From Bufo bufo (taxonomy: Eukaryota; Chordata; Amphibia; Anura; Bufonidae), in contig NC_053389.1 in NCBI RefSeq assembly GCF_905171765.1, positions 402,056,645 through 402,120,644 on the forward strand: a DNA stretch of 64,000 nt. Direction: 5' to 3'. Position 1 is the first letter of the stretch. Each line of letters opens with the position of its first letter. Positions 31,627 to 43,900 of the stretch are shown here, piece after piece. A program made the translations under genes and the position numbers. The notes beneath the pieces are model-generated. The model had not been told where the DNA came from. It searched no databases and was given only the letters and a program-made list of their open reading frames with translations.

Positions 31627-33475
31627 ATGAATCCTCTTATTAACCTGACTGACCATGTCTCTAACTTGACACAGATGGTGCAGGAGCTAGGAGGGAAACT
31701 CCTTTCTTTTGAGTTAGGGCAAGGTTCTTCCACTCCTCTGCCCCCCAGTCCACATGTTGAACCCCAGATCAAGCTCCCAGGACCCTTTTCTGGAGACCGG
31801 AGGAGGTTTCTCTCCTTTAAGGAGAGTTGCAAACTCTACTTCCGTTTGGGCCCCGTGTCCTCTGGTCCCGAGAGCCAACGCGTGGGGATTATTATTTCTC
31901 TACTACAGGGTGATCCCCAGGACTGGGCATTCTCGTTACCTCCTGGGGCCAGTTGTCTGACTTCCGTGGAGGTTTTTTTTCAGGCCCTGGGTACCCTCTA
32001 TGACGAACCAGACAGGGCCCTGGTAGCCGAGACGGCTCTTAGGGCACTGGTTCAGGGCCATCTCCCTGCGGAGGAGTATTGCACCAATTCAGACGGTGGT
32101 GTGTCCCCTCTGAATGGAATGAACCAGCCCTGAAGAGTCAGTTTAGGTCTGGTCTGTCTGATATTTTAAAGGATCTATTAGTCAGTTATCAAGTTCCAGA
32201 GACCTTAGAGGAGATGATGACCCTAGTTGTCCGACTTGACCGACGAGTTAGAGAGAGACGACAGGAACGACAGTTCTGTTCTCAGATGGTGGTCCAGCCA
32301 GAGGCCTTTTCCAGGGACAACACTGAGGTCTCCACCGAGGATCCCATGCAGGTTGGCATGACTCGGGGTAATCTTCGTTGCAGACGCGGAGAGTGCTTCT
32401 ACTGTGGAGATCCTGGCCATTGGATCAACAAGTGTCCTAAGAGGGTCCTCTCTGACAAGTCTCCTAAGGCAAGACAACCTAAAGACCAGGTACACCCTGA
32501 TTTTTCAAAATATAAGCTTTTGGTACCCATAACAATTTCTCTGGGGGTTAATAAGTGGCCGGGTAAGGCCTTTATTGATTCCGGTTCAGCGGCCAGCTTT
32601 ATTGACTTAGAATTTGCTAGTAAATTGGGTATTCCAATGTTTGCTTTACCTACACCTATCCATGTCATGGCTATTGATGCTACTCCCCTGATTGGTGGTA
32701 CGGTGAGGTCATGTACCTCTGAAATTTCTCTGACCGTGGGTGTGTGCCACTCTGAGAGATGTTCACTTTTTGTCTTGGAGAACCTACCAGTTGAGGTGGT
32801 ACTAGGGTTGCCTTGGCTCCGTTTACATAACCCCACAATTGATTGGTTCAAAGGAGAGTTGGTGAAATGGGGACCTAAGTGTGATTCATGCTTGTCCGTG
32901 GTCCAGGCTGGGATTTCAGTAAGGTCTAATACATTACCTTCAGTTATTAAAGAATATTCTGATGTATTCTCATCCCCTATTCCAGAGGTTCTACCGCCCC
33001 ATAGACCGTATGATTGCGCCATAGAGCTAATAGAGGGTGCCGAATTTCCTAAAGGTCAAATTTATAATCTTTCAGGGCCCGAACGCAAGGCTATGGAAGA
33101 TTATATTAAGGAGAGGCTTGCTAATGGGCATATTAGACCTTCAGTCTCTCCTATGGGAGCAGGGTTTTTCTTTGTTAAAAAGAGGGGTGGTGGTCTTAGG
33201 CCTTGTATTGATTACCGGAGACTAAATAAGATCACTGTCCAAAATAGATACTCTCTCCCATTGATTCCGGATTTATTTAACCAGGTTCTGGGGGCAACCT
33301 GGTTTTCCAAGATTGACCTGAAAGGGGCATACAATCTAATCCGAATCAAGGAGGGAGACGAATGGAAGACAGCGTTCAATACTCCGATAGGACACTTTGA
33401 ATATCAGGTGATGCCTTTTGGACTCAGCAATGCCCCAGCTGTGTTCCAAAACTTAATGAACAATATTCTTAGAGA
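31627..33475 (+). pseudogene. Chromovirus gag, protease and first half of RT
   Basis: The ATG at 31627 begins gag (MNPLINLTDHV; LPGPFSGDRRRFLSFK resembles the capsid region of sushi-type elements). A one-base frameshift near 32080 breaks gag. The following frame is open from there and contains the nucleocapsid knuckle [14 protein letters not shown] (32394-32435), the protease block [12 protein letters not shown] (about 32571-32606) and RT blocks [24 protein letters not shown] (first catalytic D) and [10 protein letters not shown]. Coding is cut at 33475 by PLE-B, after which a chance stop follows. The remaining RT lies at 46604. Described as found; not functional. Confidence 0.9.
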
Positions 33476-33568
33476 AATGTAGTAACAATTATGAGACGCA
33501 CAGGAGTGGATGGGACCACAGAAGGAGGTGCTCACAGTAAAAAAGGATTTGCCCCTCCTTTACAAAGT

Positions 33569-35122
33569 TAACAATAAAATACAGTATACTGGGCACTCAC
33601 ACTATAAATAGAACCATGAGATAGAAACCGTAATATTCAAATAGATTAATTTATTAATATACCCACAAATTGATAATAATAAAATATGCAATATACTAAG
33701 ACTACCTAAAAGTTAATAGAATAGAATATTAGCTGGATTAATAAACAATAAGAACACAATGAATTAATACATTAATAAGCGGCTTAAACCCATAAAGTAA
33801 TAAATAACATCTGTTACCATAAAAATATAGTGGTAACCAGTGTAGGTTAAATGAAAGATCCGCTATTTGGGACAAAGTCTCTGAGTATTGAGAAGTCCAA
33901 TAATACATTGAATTTGAGTCCTCTGATACAATGAGTGTTTGATGCGGCGTCCCGCTTATACTCACTGTTCGGTGATTAAGTGAATTCCACTGCTGCAGTT
34001 CCGGTTCAATGTCTCACCAAAAAACTAGTTCTCAGGTTATGTTTGCCACCGGTCTGTATGGCTCTGGGCACCGCACCGTATGATTGAAGAGCCGGTGTCC
34101 TCCAAGCCTATAGTTTGCCTGCTTCCACGCTGAATAGTCTCTGCGGTCACGATGTTAGATATACTCGTGCTGAGGTCTCGAAAAATCAACGCTTATTGAG
34201 TCAGCGTGCCAGGATCTCTTGACTTACTGGATATTCCGGTTTTGTGGCATCAGCCTGGAGTATTTTCGGCAAAATATTCAATGTAGATTCATACGTAGAT
34301 GGACTGGGGGTCTTGGATCAAACGCGTTTCGGGGCTTCACGTTGCCCCTTCCTCAGTGATAAACAATCCCCCTTACAAAAGCTCTTTTTATGTGAAAAAG
34401 CCATACTGATTCCAATTATTCAATTAGATGTTACTCCTCCTATTTTTCACATTGTGATACAAATCAGTGAGTTCTGGATTTGAAAGTCTTTGTTACACTA
34501 CCAGAATATATCTTTATGTCTTCATCACATTCCTTCATTTATATTCAGATTCTATATACATGCCGCATTGGATCTTATTTGTATGACAAACGATATTAAT
34601 AAATAAAGAACATATCTAAATATAAATGTCTCCATAAATATGTGCATATAATATATATATAAATAAATATTATTATAGGAGTCTCCTCTAGAATGTGTCT
34701 TTATAATTATTATAACCATATAGCTGATAACAAATTATTCCTAAGAATGTTGAAGAAATATTAAAGAGATATTAAACATTATTGCAAAAATAGGAAAAAT
34801 ATGATTTATTTCAATCCTTATTATCCCAAATATTATATTCCATTATATATAAAAAAAGAGAGCAAGTATGCAAAATCATTTATTAAACAGTATTCAGTCA
34901 AAAGCTTTTATTTAAAAAAACTTTTCAAACTTTTATTTAAAACTTCTCTAGAAAAATTCTCAAAAAAAAATTTAAAAAACATTTTTAATTTTTTTTAAAA
35001 AATTTTCTTTTTAAAAACAAAATCTTCGCACAAAATTTTTTGTTATTCCATTCTTATATATAAAAAAACTTCGTACCAACAGTGAAGATAGGGGACTAGT
35101 TGATCTTTTGATCTGAAGATGT
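33569..35122 (-). repeat. PLE-B left inverted arm
   Basis: This is the reverse complement of 37120-38397 joined to 46330-46590. Shared landmarks include the start ATACAGTATACTGGGCACTC, TCAAACGCGTTTCGGGGC and the end GATCAACTAGTCCCC. At 33833-33840 it has GTAACCAG in unbroken context, the empty form of the site where hAT copy 2 sits in the other arm. The arm is AT-rich at 34600-35050. Confidence 0.9.
34314..34366 (-). ncRNA. Hammerhead-like motif, PLE-B left arm
   Basis: On the minus strand: ATCA, CTGAGGA (34356-34350), stem II GGGGC/GCCCC, GAAAC (34330-34326), a two-base-pair stem III, then GTT and TGAT, which can pair with ATCA as stem I. The core fits CUGANGA...GAAA fully. Because this arm is inverted, the motif is antisense to the PLE-B coding strand. 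Confidence 0.65.
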
Positions 35123-37025
35123 ACAATTACAAAAGGACAACAATATTATCATTCGTCCGGCTGATAAAGGGGGGTCAATAGTCGTACAAGACACAGACAA
35201 ATATAATTTAGAGTGTTATAGACAATTGACAGATGACGTCACATACCAGAAACTAAATAAGGATCCCACAGATGAGTTTTTCATAGAATTAACTACTCTA
35301 GTGGAAGAGGGCAGAGACAAAGGGATTTTAACGGATGATGAATATAACTTTATATTGAATAGATACCCAAGATTACCGGTATTCTATTGTATACCAAAAA
35401 TACACAAGGATATTAATAATCCACCTGGTCGCCCCATTGTCTCTGGCATTCAGTCGTTAACATGCAATCTGTCAAAATATATTGACGTCCTATTACAACC
35501 CACGGTCAAAAAAAGTTTATCATATACCAAAGATTCTACACAAATAATTAGCATTATAGAAAATTTGAAATTTGAGGAAGAATGGTGAATGGGCACCCTA
35601 GATGTCTAATCACTATATACGATTATAAGACATGAACAAGTAAAACAGGCAGTGGATACACAACTGAGGAAAGAAGGAAGATTACAAGAGGGACAAATAG
35701 ATTTTTTAATTCAGAGTGTGGATTTTATATTAACCCATAACTATTTTAGCTTTGAAACAGATTTTTATTTACAAACACGGGGTACGGCCATGGGTACCAG
35801 GTTCACCCCTAGTTATGCTAATCTTTTTATGGCAGATTGGGAGGATTATAATATTACCCCCCAACTAGGGGTGGACCTGGTACTATGGCAAAGGTACATA
35901 GATGACGTGTTTTTTATTTGGAAGTCAGGTAGGGAGTCATTGGACAATTTTTTATCCGAGATTAATATTAACAATTTTAATCTAAATTTTACTCAAAATA
36001 TTAATAAAGAAGTAGTGGAGTTTTTAGATTTAAATTTTTTTGTAAAAGACAAAGCACTACAAAGTTGCACCTATACAAAACCCACAACTAGGAATAGTTA
36101 CATTTTATACAGCAGCTGTCATTTACCAAGCTGGCTAATCAATATACCGCAGGGCCAATTTTGTAGAATAAAGCGTAATTGCACAGCAGATGACCATTTT
36201 GAGGAAGAAGCTAAGAAAATGAAAAAGGCATTTTTGGAGAAGGATTATCCAGAGGAATTAGTAAATAGATCCTTAAATAAAGTGAGGAGTATGAAAAGAG
36301 AGGAATTCTTCTTAGAAGGGAAAAAGGATAAGGAAGGAGAGAAAGAAGAATTGAGGATTATTTTACCTTTCAATGAAGAATACAGAAAGATACAGAAAAT
36401 AATAGGCAAACACTGGCACTTACTCCAAAAGGACAAAGTGATAGGATCCTTAATTCCAAATAAACCACAGATCTCCTTCACTAAGGCCCCTAGTTTAGGC
36501 ACTTTAGTAGCCCCAACGATAAAAAGAAAAGATACAAATAACAAAAGTATACAAAAATGGCTAAATATGGAAGGTTTTCATAGATGTGGTAAATGTGGGA
36601 ACTGTAGGGAGACCACATTTCCTCGCAAAACCAAAGAAATCGCATTTAGGACAAATAATCATAAACACATAATAAAATAATTTCTTACTTGCAATTCGGA
36701 TAATGTTATATATATTATTGAATGCCCATGCGGACGTCAGTATGTGGGAAGAACAAAAAGAACTTTAAAAAAACGCATTTCTGAACACGTTGCGAATATT
36801 AAAAAAGGTTTGGAAACGCATGCTTTGTCTAAACATTTTAAATTAAAACATGACAAGAACCCAAAAGGGATGACATTCGCAGCAATAGATAAAGTGGAGA
36901 AAGGATGGAGGGGAGGGGACCATATAAGTAAGATGTCAAGGCTAGAAACGCAGAGAATCTATGAATTGAATACATTAATGCCGGGTGGATTAAATGCAGA
37001 ATTCGAATTGTTCGGGTTTTTGTAA
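35121..37025 (+). pseudogene. PLE-B reverse transcriptase and GIY-YIG endonuclease
   Basis: It is one frame throughout, entering at KDNNIIIRPADKGGSIVV (N-terminal Penelope RT block). It continues with NRYPRLPVFYCIPKIHK, NPPGRPIVSGIQSL, motif A (TLDV then SLYT), GTAMGTRFTPSYANLFM and the catalytic RYIDDVFFIW, then WLINIPQGQFCRIKRNC. The nuclease part has GKCGNC and then VIYIIECPCGRQYVGRT...RISEH (GIY-YIG core), and ends GLNAEFELFGFL. Three in-frame stops: TGA at 35586, TAA at 35607 (within motif A) and TAA at 36678 (between RT and nuclease). No frameshift was seen. The N-terminus is missing at the arm boundary. Confidence 0.9.
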
Positions 37026-37870
37026 AATTGGGTGGATGTCCCCCGCGGATGGCAAAACCCTTCCCAGTGTATATATTCTGGGGGTTCGGCCCTTCGCGGG
37101 GCACTTCCACCTATACACCACATCTTCAGATCAAAAGATCAACTAGTCCCCTATCTTTACTGTTGGAATAATAAGAATGGAATAACAAAAAATTTTGTGC
37201 AAAGATTTTCTTTTTAAAAAGAAAATTTTTTAAGAAATTTTTTAAAAATGTTTTTAACATTTTTTTTAGAGAATTTTTCTAGAGAAGTTTTAAATAAAAA
37301 TTTTAAAAGTTTTTTTAAATAAAAGCTTTTGACTGAATACTGTTTAATAAATGATTTTGCATACTTGCTCTCTTTTTTTATATATAATGGAATATAATAT
37401 TTGGGATAATAAGGATTGAAATAAATCATATTTTTCCTATTTTTGCAATAATGTTTAATATCTCTTTAATATTTCTTCAACATTCTTAGGAATAATTTGT
37501 TATCAGCTATATGGTTATAATAATTATAAAGACACATTCTAGAGGAGACTCCTATAATAATATTTATTTATATATATATTATATGCGCATATTTATGGAG
37601 ACATTTATATTTAGATATGTTCTTTATTTATTAATATCGTTTGTCATACAAATAAGATCCAATGCGGCATGTATATAGAATCTGAATATAAATGAAGGAA
37701 TGTGATGAAGACATAAAGATATATTCTGGTAGAGTAACAAAGACTTTCAAATCCAGAACTCACTGATTTGTATCACAATGTGAAAAATAGGAGGAGTAAC
37801 ATCTAATTGAATAATTGGAATCAGTATGGCTTTTTCACATAAAAAGAGCTTTTGTAAGGGGGATTGTTTA

Positions 37871-37915
37871 TCACTGAGGAAGGGGCAACGTGAAGCCCCA
37901 AAACGCGTTTGATCC
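37871..37915 (+). ncRNA. Hammerhead-like motif, PLE-B right arm, core mutated
   Basis: ATCA, CTGAGGA (37874-37880), stem II GGGGC/GCCCC, then AAAAC where the left arm has GAAAC. The G-to-A change at 37900 hits the position equivalent to G12, essential for hammerhead catalysis, so this sense copy is expected to be inactive. It lies about 850 bp downstream of the coding end. Confidence 0.6.
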
Positions 37916-38650
37916 AAGACCCCCAGTCCATCTACGTATGAATCTACATTGAATATTTTGCCGAAACTACTCCAGGCTGATGCCACAAAACCGGAATATC
38001 CAGTAAGTCAAGAGATCCTGGCACGCTGACTCTTTAAGCGTTGATTTTTCAAGACCTCAGCACGAGTATATCTAACATCGTGACCGCAGAGACTATTCAG
38101 CGTGGAAGCAGGCAAACTATAGGCTTGGAGGACACCGGCTCTTCAATCATACGGAGCGGTGCCCAGAGTCATACAGACCGGTGGCAAACATAACCTGAGA
38201 ACTAGTTTTTTGGTGAGACATTGAACCGGAACTGCAGCAGTGGAATTCACTTAATCACCGAACAGTGAGTATAAGCGGGACGCCGCATCAAACACTCATT
38301 GTATCAGAGGACTCAAATTCAATGTAATATTGGACTTCTCAATACTCAGAGACTTTGTCCCAAATAGCGGATCTTTCATTTAACCTACACTGGTTACTAG
38401 TGTTGAGCGAACAGTTCGAGCATAGTTCGGGTCCGTACCGAATTTTGGGGTGTTCGTGACACGGACCCGAACCCGAACTTTTTCGTAAAAGTTCGGGTTC
38501 GGGTTCGTCGTTCGGCATGTATTTTGGCGCATTTTGAAAGGCTGCAAAGCAGCCAATCAACATGCATCATACTACTTGCCCTAAGATGCCATCGCAGCCA
38601 TGCCTACTATTGGCAAGGCTGTGATTGGCCAAGTGCAGCATGTGACTCAG

Positions 38651-38664
38651 CCTCTTATAAGCTT
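38651..38664 (+). promoter_or_regulatory. hAT copy 2 TATA-like promoter
   Basis: CCTCTTATAAGCTT follows GCAGCATGTGACTCAG, the same context as in copies 1 and 3 (CTCTATATAAGCTT). Copy 2 has lost two bases of the box. It lies about 250 bp from the element end and 2.2 kb before the ATG. Confidence 0.5.
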
Positions 38665-39219
38665 GTGCGCACGTCGGGACGTGCTCACTCCCGATGTGAA
38701 TAGAACAGGGTTAGACGCAGCTGATGCTAGGGCGAGAATAGGCAGGGATAATTGAATAACTGGAAGCAAATTTCTCTCCTCCACCTGTGATTCATCTGAA
38801 CAACTGCAGCTGAGCTGCTTTTTTGATAGGGATTGGCTATTTTTAGAGTGGCCAGAGTGATTTTTCCATCCACATGTACCTGGGCTGACCGCCGGCCGCC
38901 ATTTTGCGACTTGTAGTGCTGCAGCAGAAGCTGCCACAGTGTGCATTCCAAAGCTCCAAACAAGTCAGACATCTACACCTGGGATTCAAACCAATAGCGA
39001 TTTAGCAGCACAGTCCAAGGCTATTTTTTTTAAAGGTTGTGCAGACCATTTTGTGGCACATGTTACTGGGCTGATAGGCGGCGGCCATCTTGGGACTAGT
39101 GCTGCAGCACAATCTCTCCCAACGTCCATTAATCACTTGTAATAGTGGTCTGTGCCATAGAAATCCTACATCAGGGACTTGGGTGTGCTTGTGTCACCCC
39201 TACTAATACCAGTCCACCT

Positions 39220-40855
39220 GTAATCCATACAGTGAAAAGCCATAAAGTATTCCAGTGAGGGAATTTTTATTTTATTTAAAAAAGGCCAAGTTAGTTTATC
39301 TGGCGTTCAATATACTAGATACAGTTAGGCCTGCGTTTCATACATCTGGAATTAGCAAACTAATGTGCTGGGGTTGGGAAAACATATATGTACCCATACT
39401 AGAATCTGTCAAAGAAAGCGGTACTCACATATAACAGTCATTCCATCTGTAATCCATACAGTCAAAAGACTGAAAGTATTCCAGTGAGGGAATTTTTTTT
39501 ATTTAAAAAAGGCCAAGTTAGTTTATCTGGCGTTCAATATACTAGATACAGTTAGGCCTGCGTTTCATACATCTGGAATTAGCAAACTAATTTGCTGGGG
39601 TTGGGAAAACATATATGTACCCATACTAGAATCTGTCAAAGAAAGCGGTACTCACATATAACAGTCATTCCATCTGTAATCCATACAGTCAAAAGACTGA
39701 AAGTATTCCAGTGAGGGAATTTTTTTTATTTAAAAAAGGCCAAGTTAGTTTATCTGGCGTTCAATATACTAGATACAGTTAGGCCTGCGTTTCATACATC
39801 TGGAATTAGCAAACTAATGTGCTGGGGTTGGGAAAACATATATGTACCCATACTAGAATCTGTCAAAGAAAGCGGTACTCACATATAACAGTCATTCCAT
39901 CTGTAATCCATACAGTCAAAAGACTGAAAGTATTCCAGTGAGGGAATTTTTTTTATTTAAAAAAGGCCAAGTTAGTTTATCTGGCGTTCAATATACTAGA
40001 TACAGTTAGGCCTGCGTTTCATACATCTGGAATTAGCAAACTAATTTGCTGGGGTTGGGAAAACATATATGTACCCATACTAGAATCTGTCAAAGAAAGC
40101 GGTACTCACATATAACAGTCATTCCATCTGTAATCCATACAGTCAAAAGACTGAAAGTATTCCAGTGAGGGAATTTTTTTTATTTAAAAAAGGCCAAGTT
40201 AGTTTATCTGGCGTTCAATATACTAGATACAGTTAGGCCTGCGTTTCATACATCTGGAATTAGCAAACTAATGTGCTGGGGTTGGGAAAACATATATGTA
40301 CCCATACTAGAATCTGTCAAAGAAAGCGGTACTCACATATAACAGTCATTCCATCTGTAATCCATACAGTCAAAAGACTGAAAGTATTCCAGTGAGGGAA
40401 TTTTTTTTATTTAAAAAAGGCCAAGTTAGTTTATCTGGCGTTCAATATACTAGATACAGTTAGGCCTGCGTTTCATACATCTGGAATTAGCAAACTAATT
40501 TGCTGGGGTTGGGAAAACATATATGTACCCATACTAGAATCTGTCAAAGAAAGCGGTACTCACATATAACAGTCATTCCATCTGTAATCCATACAGTCAA
40601 AAGACTGAAAGTATTCCAGTGAGGGAATTTTTTTTATTTAAAAAAGGCCAAGTTAGTTTATCTGGCGTTCAATATACTAGATACAGTTAGGCCTGCGTTT
40701 CATACATCTGGAATTAGCAAACTAATGTGCTGGGGTTGGGAAAACATATATGTACCCATACTAGAATCTGTCAAAGAAAGCGGTACTCACATATAACAGT
40801 CATTCCATCTGTAATCCATACAGTCAAAAGACTGAAAGTATTCCAGTGAGGGGAT
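39220..40855. repeat. hAT copy 2, 5' array, seven 227-bp units
   Basis: Units repeat every 227 bp and are almost identical (landmark GCTGGGGTTGGGAAAACATA at about 39368, 39595, 39822, 40049, 40276, 40503, 40730). One position, AATGTGC or AATTTGC, alternates G, T, G, T, G, T, G along the array, so the amplified unit was a 454-bp dimer. The array lies between the promoter-like block and the start codon. Confidence 0.95.
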
Positions 40856-40907
40856 TTTGCTTATAAAAAATAATATATTTCATTGTGGTGCGAGTTGAAT
40901 CGCAACA

Positions 40908-43900
40908 ATGAAGAAAAATACTATTAAGGGACGAGGACGCGGTCGTGGTGGTGTCCGTGGAGCCTCTGTTGCTGGTAGAGGACGTGGCCGTTCGGCCCCA
41001 GGCGCACACAGTAGGGAACGAACTCCCTCAACTAGCCGGCAGAATGTACCGCAATATCTCGTGGGGCACAATGCCGCTCTTAGGATGGTAAGGCCTGAGC
41101 AGGTACAGGCATTAATCGATTGGGTGGCCGACAGTGCTTCCAGCACGTTCACCACATGGTCTTCCACCCAGTCTTCTGTGGAAAGCGCACAGGTGGCACC
41201 TGAAAACCAAGCCCATCAGTCTGTCACATCACCCCCAAGCATATCAGGGAAACGGTCTGAGCCACAAGTTATGCAGCAGTCTCTTCTTCTGTTTGAAGAC
41301 TCTGCTTCCAGGGTTTCCCAGGGGCGTCCACCTAGCCCTTCCCCAGTGGAGGAAGACATACCATGCACTGACGCACAACCACTTATGTCTCCAGATGAAG
41401 AGGACATGGGAATACCACCACAGCAGAGTCACCGACTCTCTGATGATGACGAAACACAGGTGCCCACTGCCGCGTCTTTTTGCAGTGTGCAGACTGAACA
41501 GGAGGAGGTCAGGGAGGGAGACTGGGTGGAAGACGATGCAGAGGACGATGAGGTCTTAGACCCCACATGGACTGAAGGTCGTGGCGATGACTTTCACAGT
41601 TCAGAGGAAGAGGTAGTGGTGAGACCGAGACAACAGCGAAGCCAAAGAGGGAGCAGGGGGCCAAAGCAGACGAGCCGCCGCCCCCAGAGTTCGCCTGCTA
41701 CTGGACATCGCCAACAGGGACCCAGCCCCACAAAGGCAGCTTCAAAGAGTTCCCTGGCATGGCACTTCTTTAAACAATGTCCTACCGACAAGACCCGAGT
41801 GACTTGCACGCTCTGCCATCAGAGCCTGAGGCGAGGCATTAACGTTCTGAACCTCAGCACAACCTGCATGACCAGGCATCTACATGCAAAGCATGAACTG
41901 CAGTGGGGTACACACCTTAAAAACCAGGCACTCGCTGAGGCTCCCCCTGCTCCCTCTACCGCTGCTGCCTCGGCTTCCGCCTCGAGAGGAATGTTGCCAC
42001 CTGCCGAGCAGCAAACAGAGGATGTGCCACCGACACCACCACCACCGCCACCGTCAACTAGCGTCTCCACTATATCACACAGCAGCGTTCAGCTCTCAAT
42101 ATCTCAAACCTTAGAGAGGAAGCGCAAATTCCCCCCGAGTCACCCTCGAGCCCTTGGCCTGAACGCCAGCATTTCTAAACTGCTGGCCTTTGAAATGCTG
42201 TCATTCCGGCTGGTGGACACAGACAGCTTCAAAAAGCTGATGGCCATGGCTGTCCCGCAGTATGTGGTTCCCAGCCGCCACTACTTCTCCAAGACAGCCG
42301 TGCCTTCCCTGCACATGCAAGTGTCCGATAAAATCAAGTGTGCACTGCGCAACGCCATTTGTGGCAAGGTCCACCTAACCACAGATACGTGGACCAGTAA
42401 GCACGGCCAGGGACGCTATATCTCACTAACTGCACACTGGATGAATGTAGTGGCGGCTGGGCCCCCGGCGGACAGTTCCTTGGCGCACGTCCTTCCGCCC
42501 CCTAGGATCGCAGGGCATCATTCTCTGCCTCCTGTAGCCTCCTCCTCCTACTCGGCTTCCTCCTCCACTGCTTCCACCAGCTCATCCGGTCAGCCACACA
42601 CCTTCACCACCAACTTCAGCACAGCCCGGGGTAAACGTCAGCAGGCCATTCTGAAACTCATATGTTTGGGGGACAGGCCCCACACCGCACAGGAGTTGTG
42701 GCGGGGTATTGAACAACAGACCGACGAGTGGTTTCTGCCGGTGGGCCTCAAGCCAGGCCTGGTGGTATGCGATAATGGGCGAAATCTCGTGGCAGCTCTG
42801 GGACTAGCCGGTTTGACGCACATCCCTTGCCTGGCGCATGTGCTGAACTTGGTGGTGCAGAGGTTCATTCACCACTACCCCAACATGTCAGAGCTGCTGC
42901 ATAAAGTGCGGGCCGTCTGTGCGCGCTTCCGCCGTTCACATCCTGCCGCTGCTCGCCTGTCTGCGCTACAGCGGAACTTCGGCCTTCCCGCTCACCGCCT
43001 CATATGCGACGTGCCCACCCGGTGGAACTCCACCTTGCACATGCTGGAGAGACTGTGCGAGCAGCAGCAGGCCATAGTGGAGTTTCAGCTGCAGCACGCT
43101 CGCGTCAGTCGTACTGCCGAACAGCACCACTTCACCACCAATGATTGGGCCTCCATGCGAGACCTGTGTGCCCTGCTGCGCTGTTTCGAGTACTCCACCA
43201 ACATGGCCAGTGGCGATGACACTGTTATCAGCGTTACAATACCACTTCTATGTCTCCTTGAGAAAACACTTAGGGCAATGATGTTAGAGGAGGTGGCCCA
43301 GGTGGAGGAGGATGAGGGCTCGTTTCTAACACTTTCGGGCCAGTCTGTTCGAAGTGGCTCAGAGGGAGGTTTGTTTAAGCAGCAGAGGACAGGTTCACAA
43401 GTCGCCAGCCAAGGCACTGTACTGGAGGACGAGGAGGATGAGGAGGAGGAGGTGGAGGGGGACGAGGATGACGCAAGTTCACAGCGGGGTGGCAGCCCAG
43501 GCCCATCACTGGTGCGTGGCTGGGGGGATACGGTGGACGATGACGATACGCCTCCCACAGAGGACAGCTTGTCCTTACCCATGGGTAGCCTGGCCCACAT
43601 GAGCGAATATATGCTCCAATGCCTGCGCAACGACAGCAGAGTTGCCCACGTTTTAACGTGTGCAGACTACTGGGTGGCCACCCTGCTGGATCCCCGGTAT
43701 AAAGACAATGTGCCCACTTTAATTCCTGAACTGGAGCGCGACCGTAAGATGCGCGAGTACAAGCGCACGCTGATAGAGGCGCTCTTGAGAGCATTCCCAC
43801 ATGTCACAGGGGAACAGGTGGAAGGTGAAGGCAGAGGAGTGGCAAGAGGTCGCCAACGCAGCTGTGTCACGGCCAGCTCATCTGAGGGCAGGGTTAGCAT

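Noticed and set aside
39220..40855. CRISPR-like regular repeat spacing
   Set aside because: Units are contiguous and identical along their whole length with no unique spacers; it is a tandem array inside a eukaryotic hAT element.
43085..43630. Open frame opposite the hAT transposase
   Set aside because: It is antisense shadow of a GC-rich coding region; the same shadow occurs opposite copies 1 and 3.
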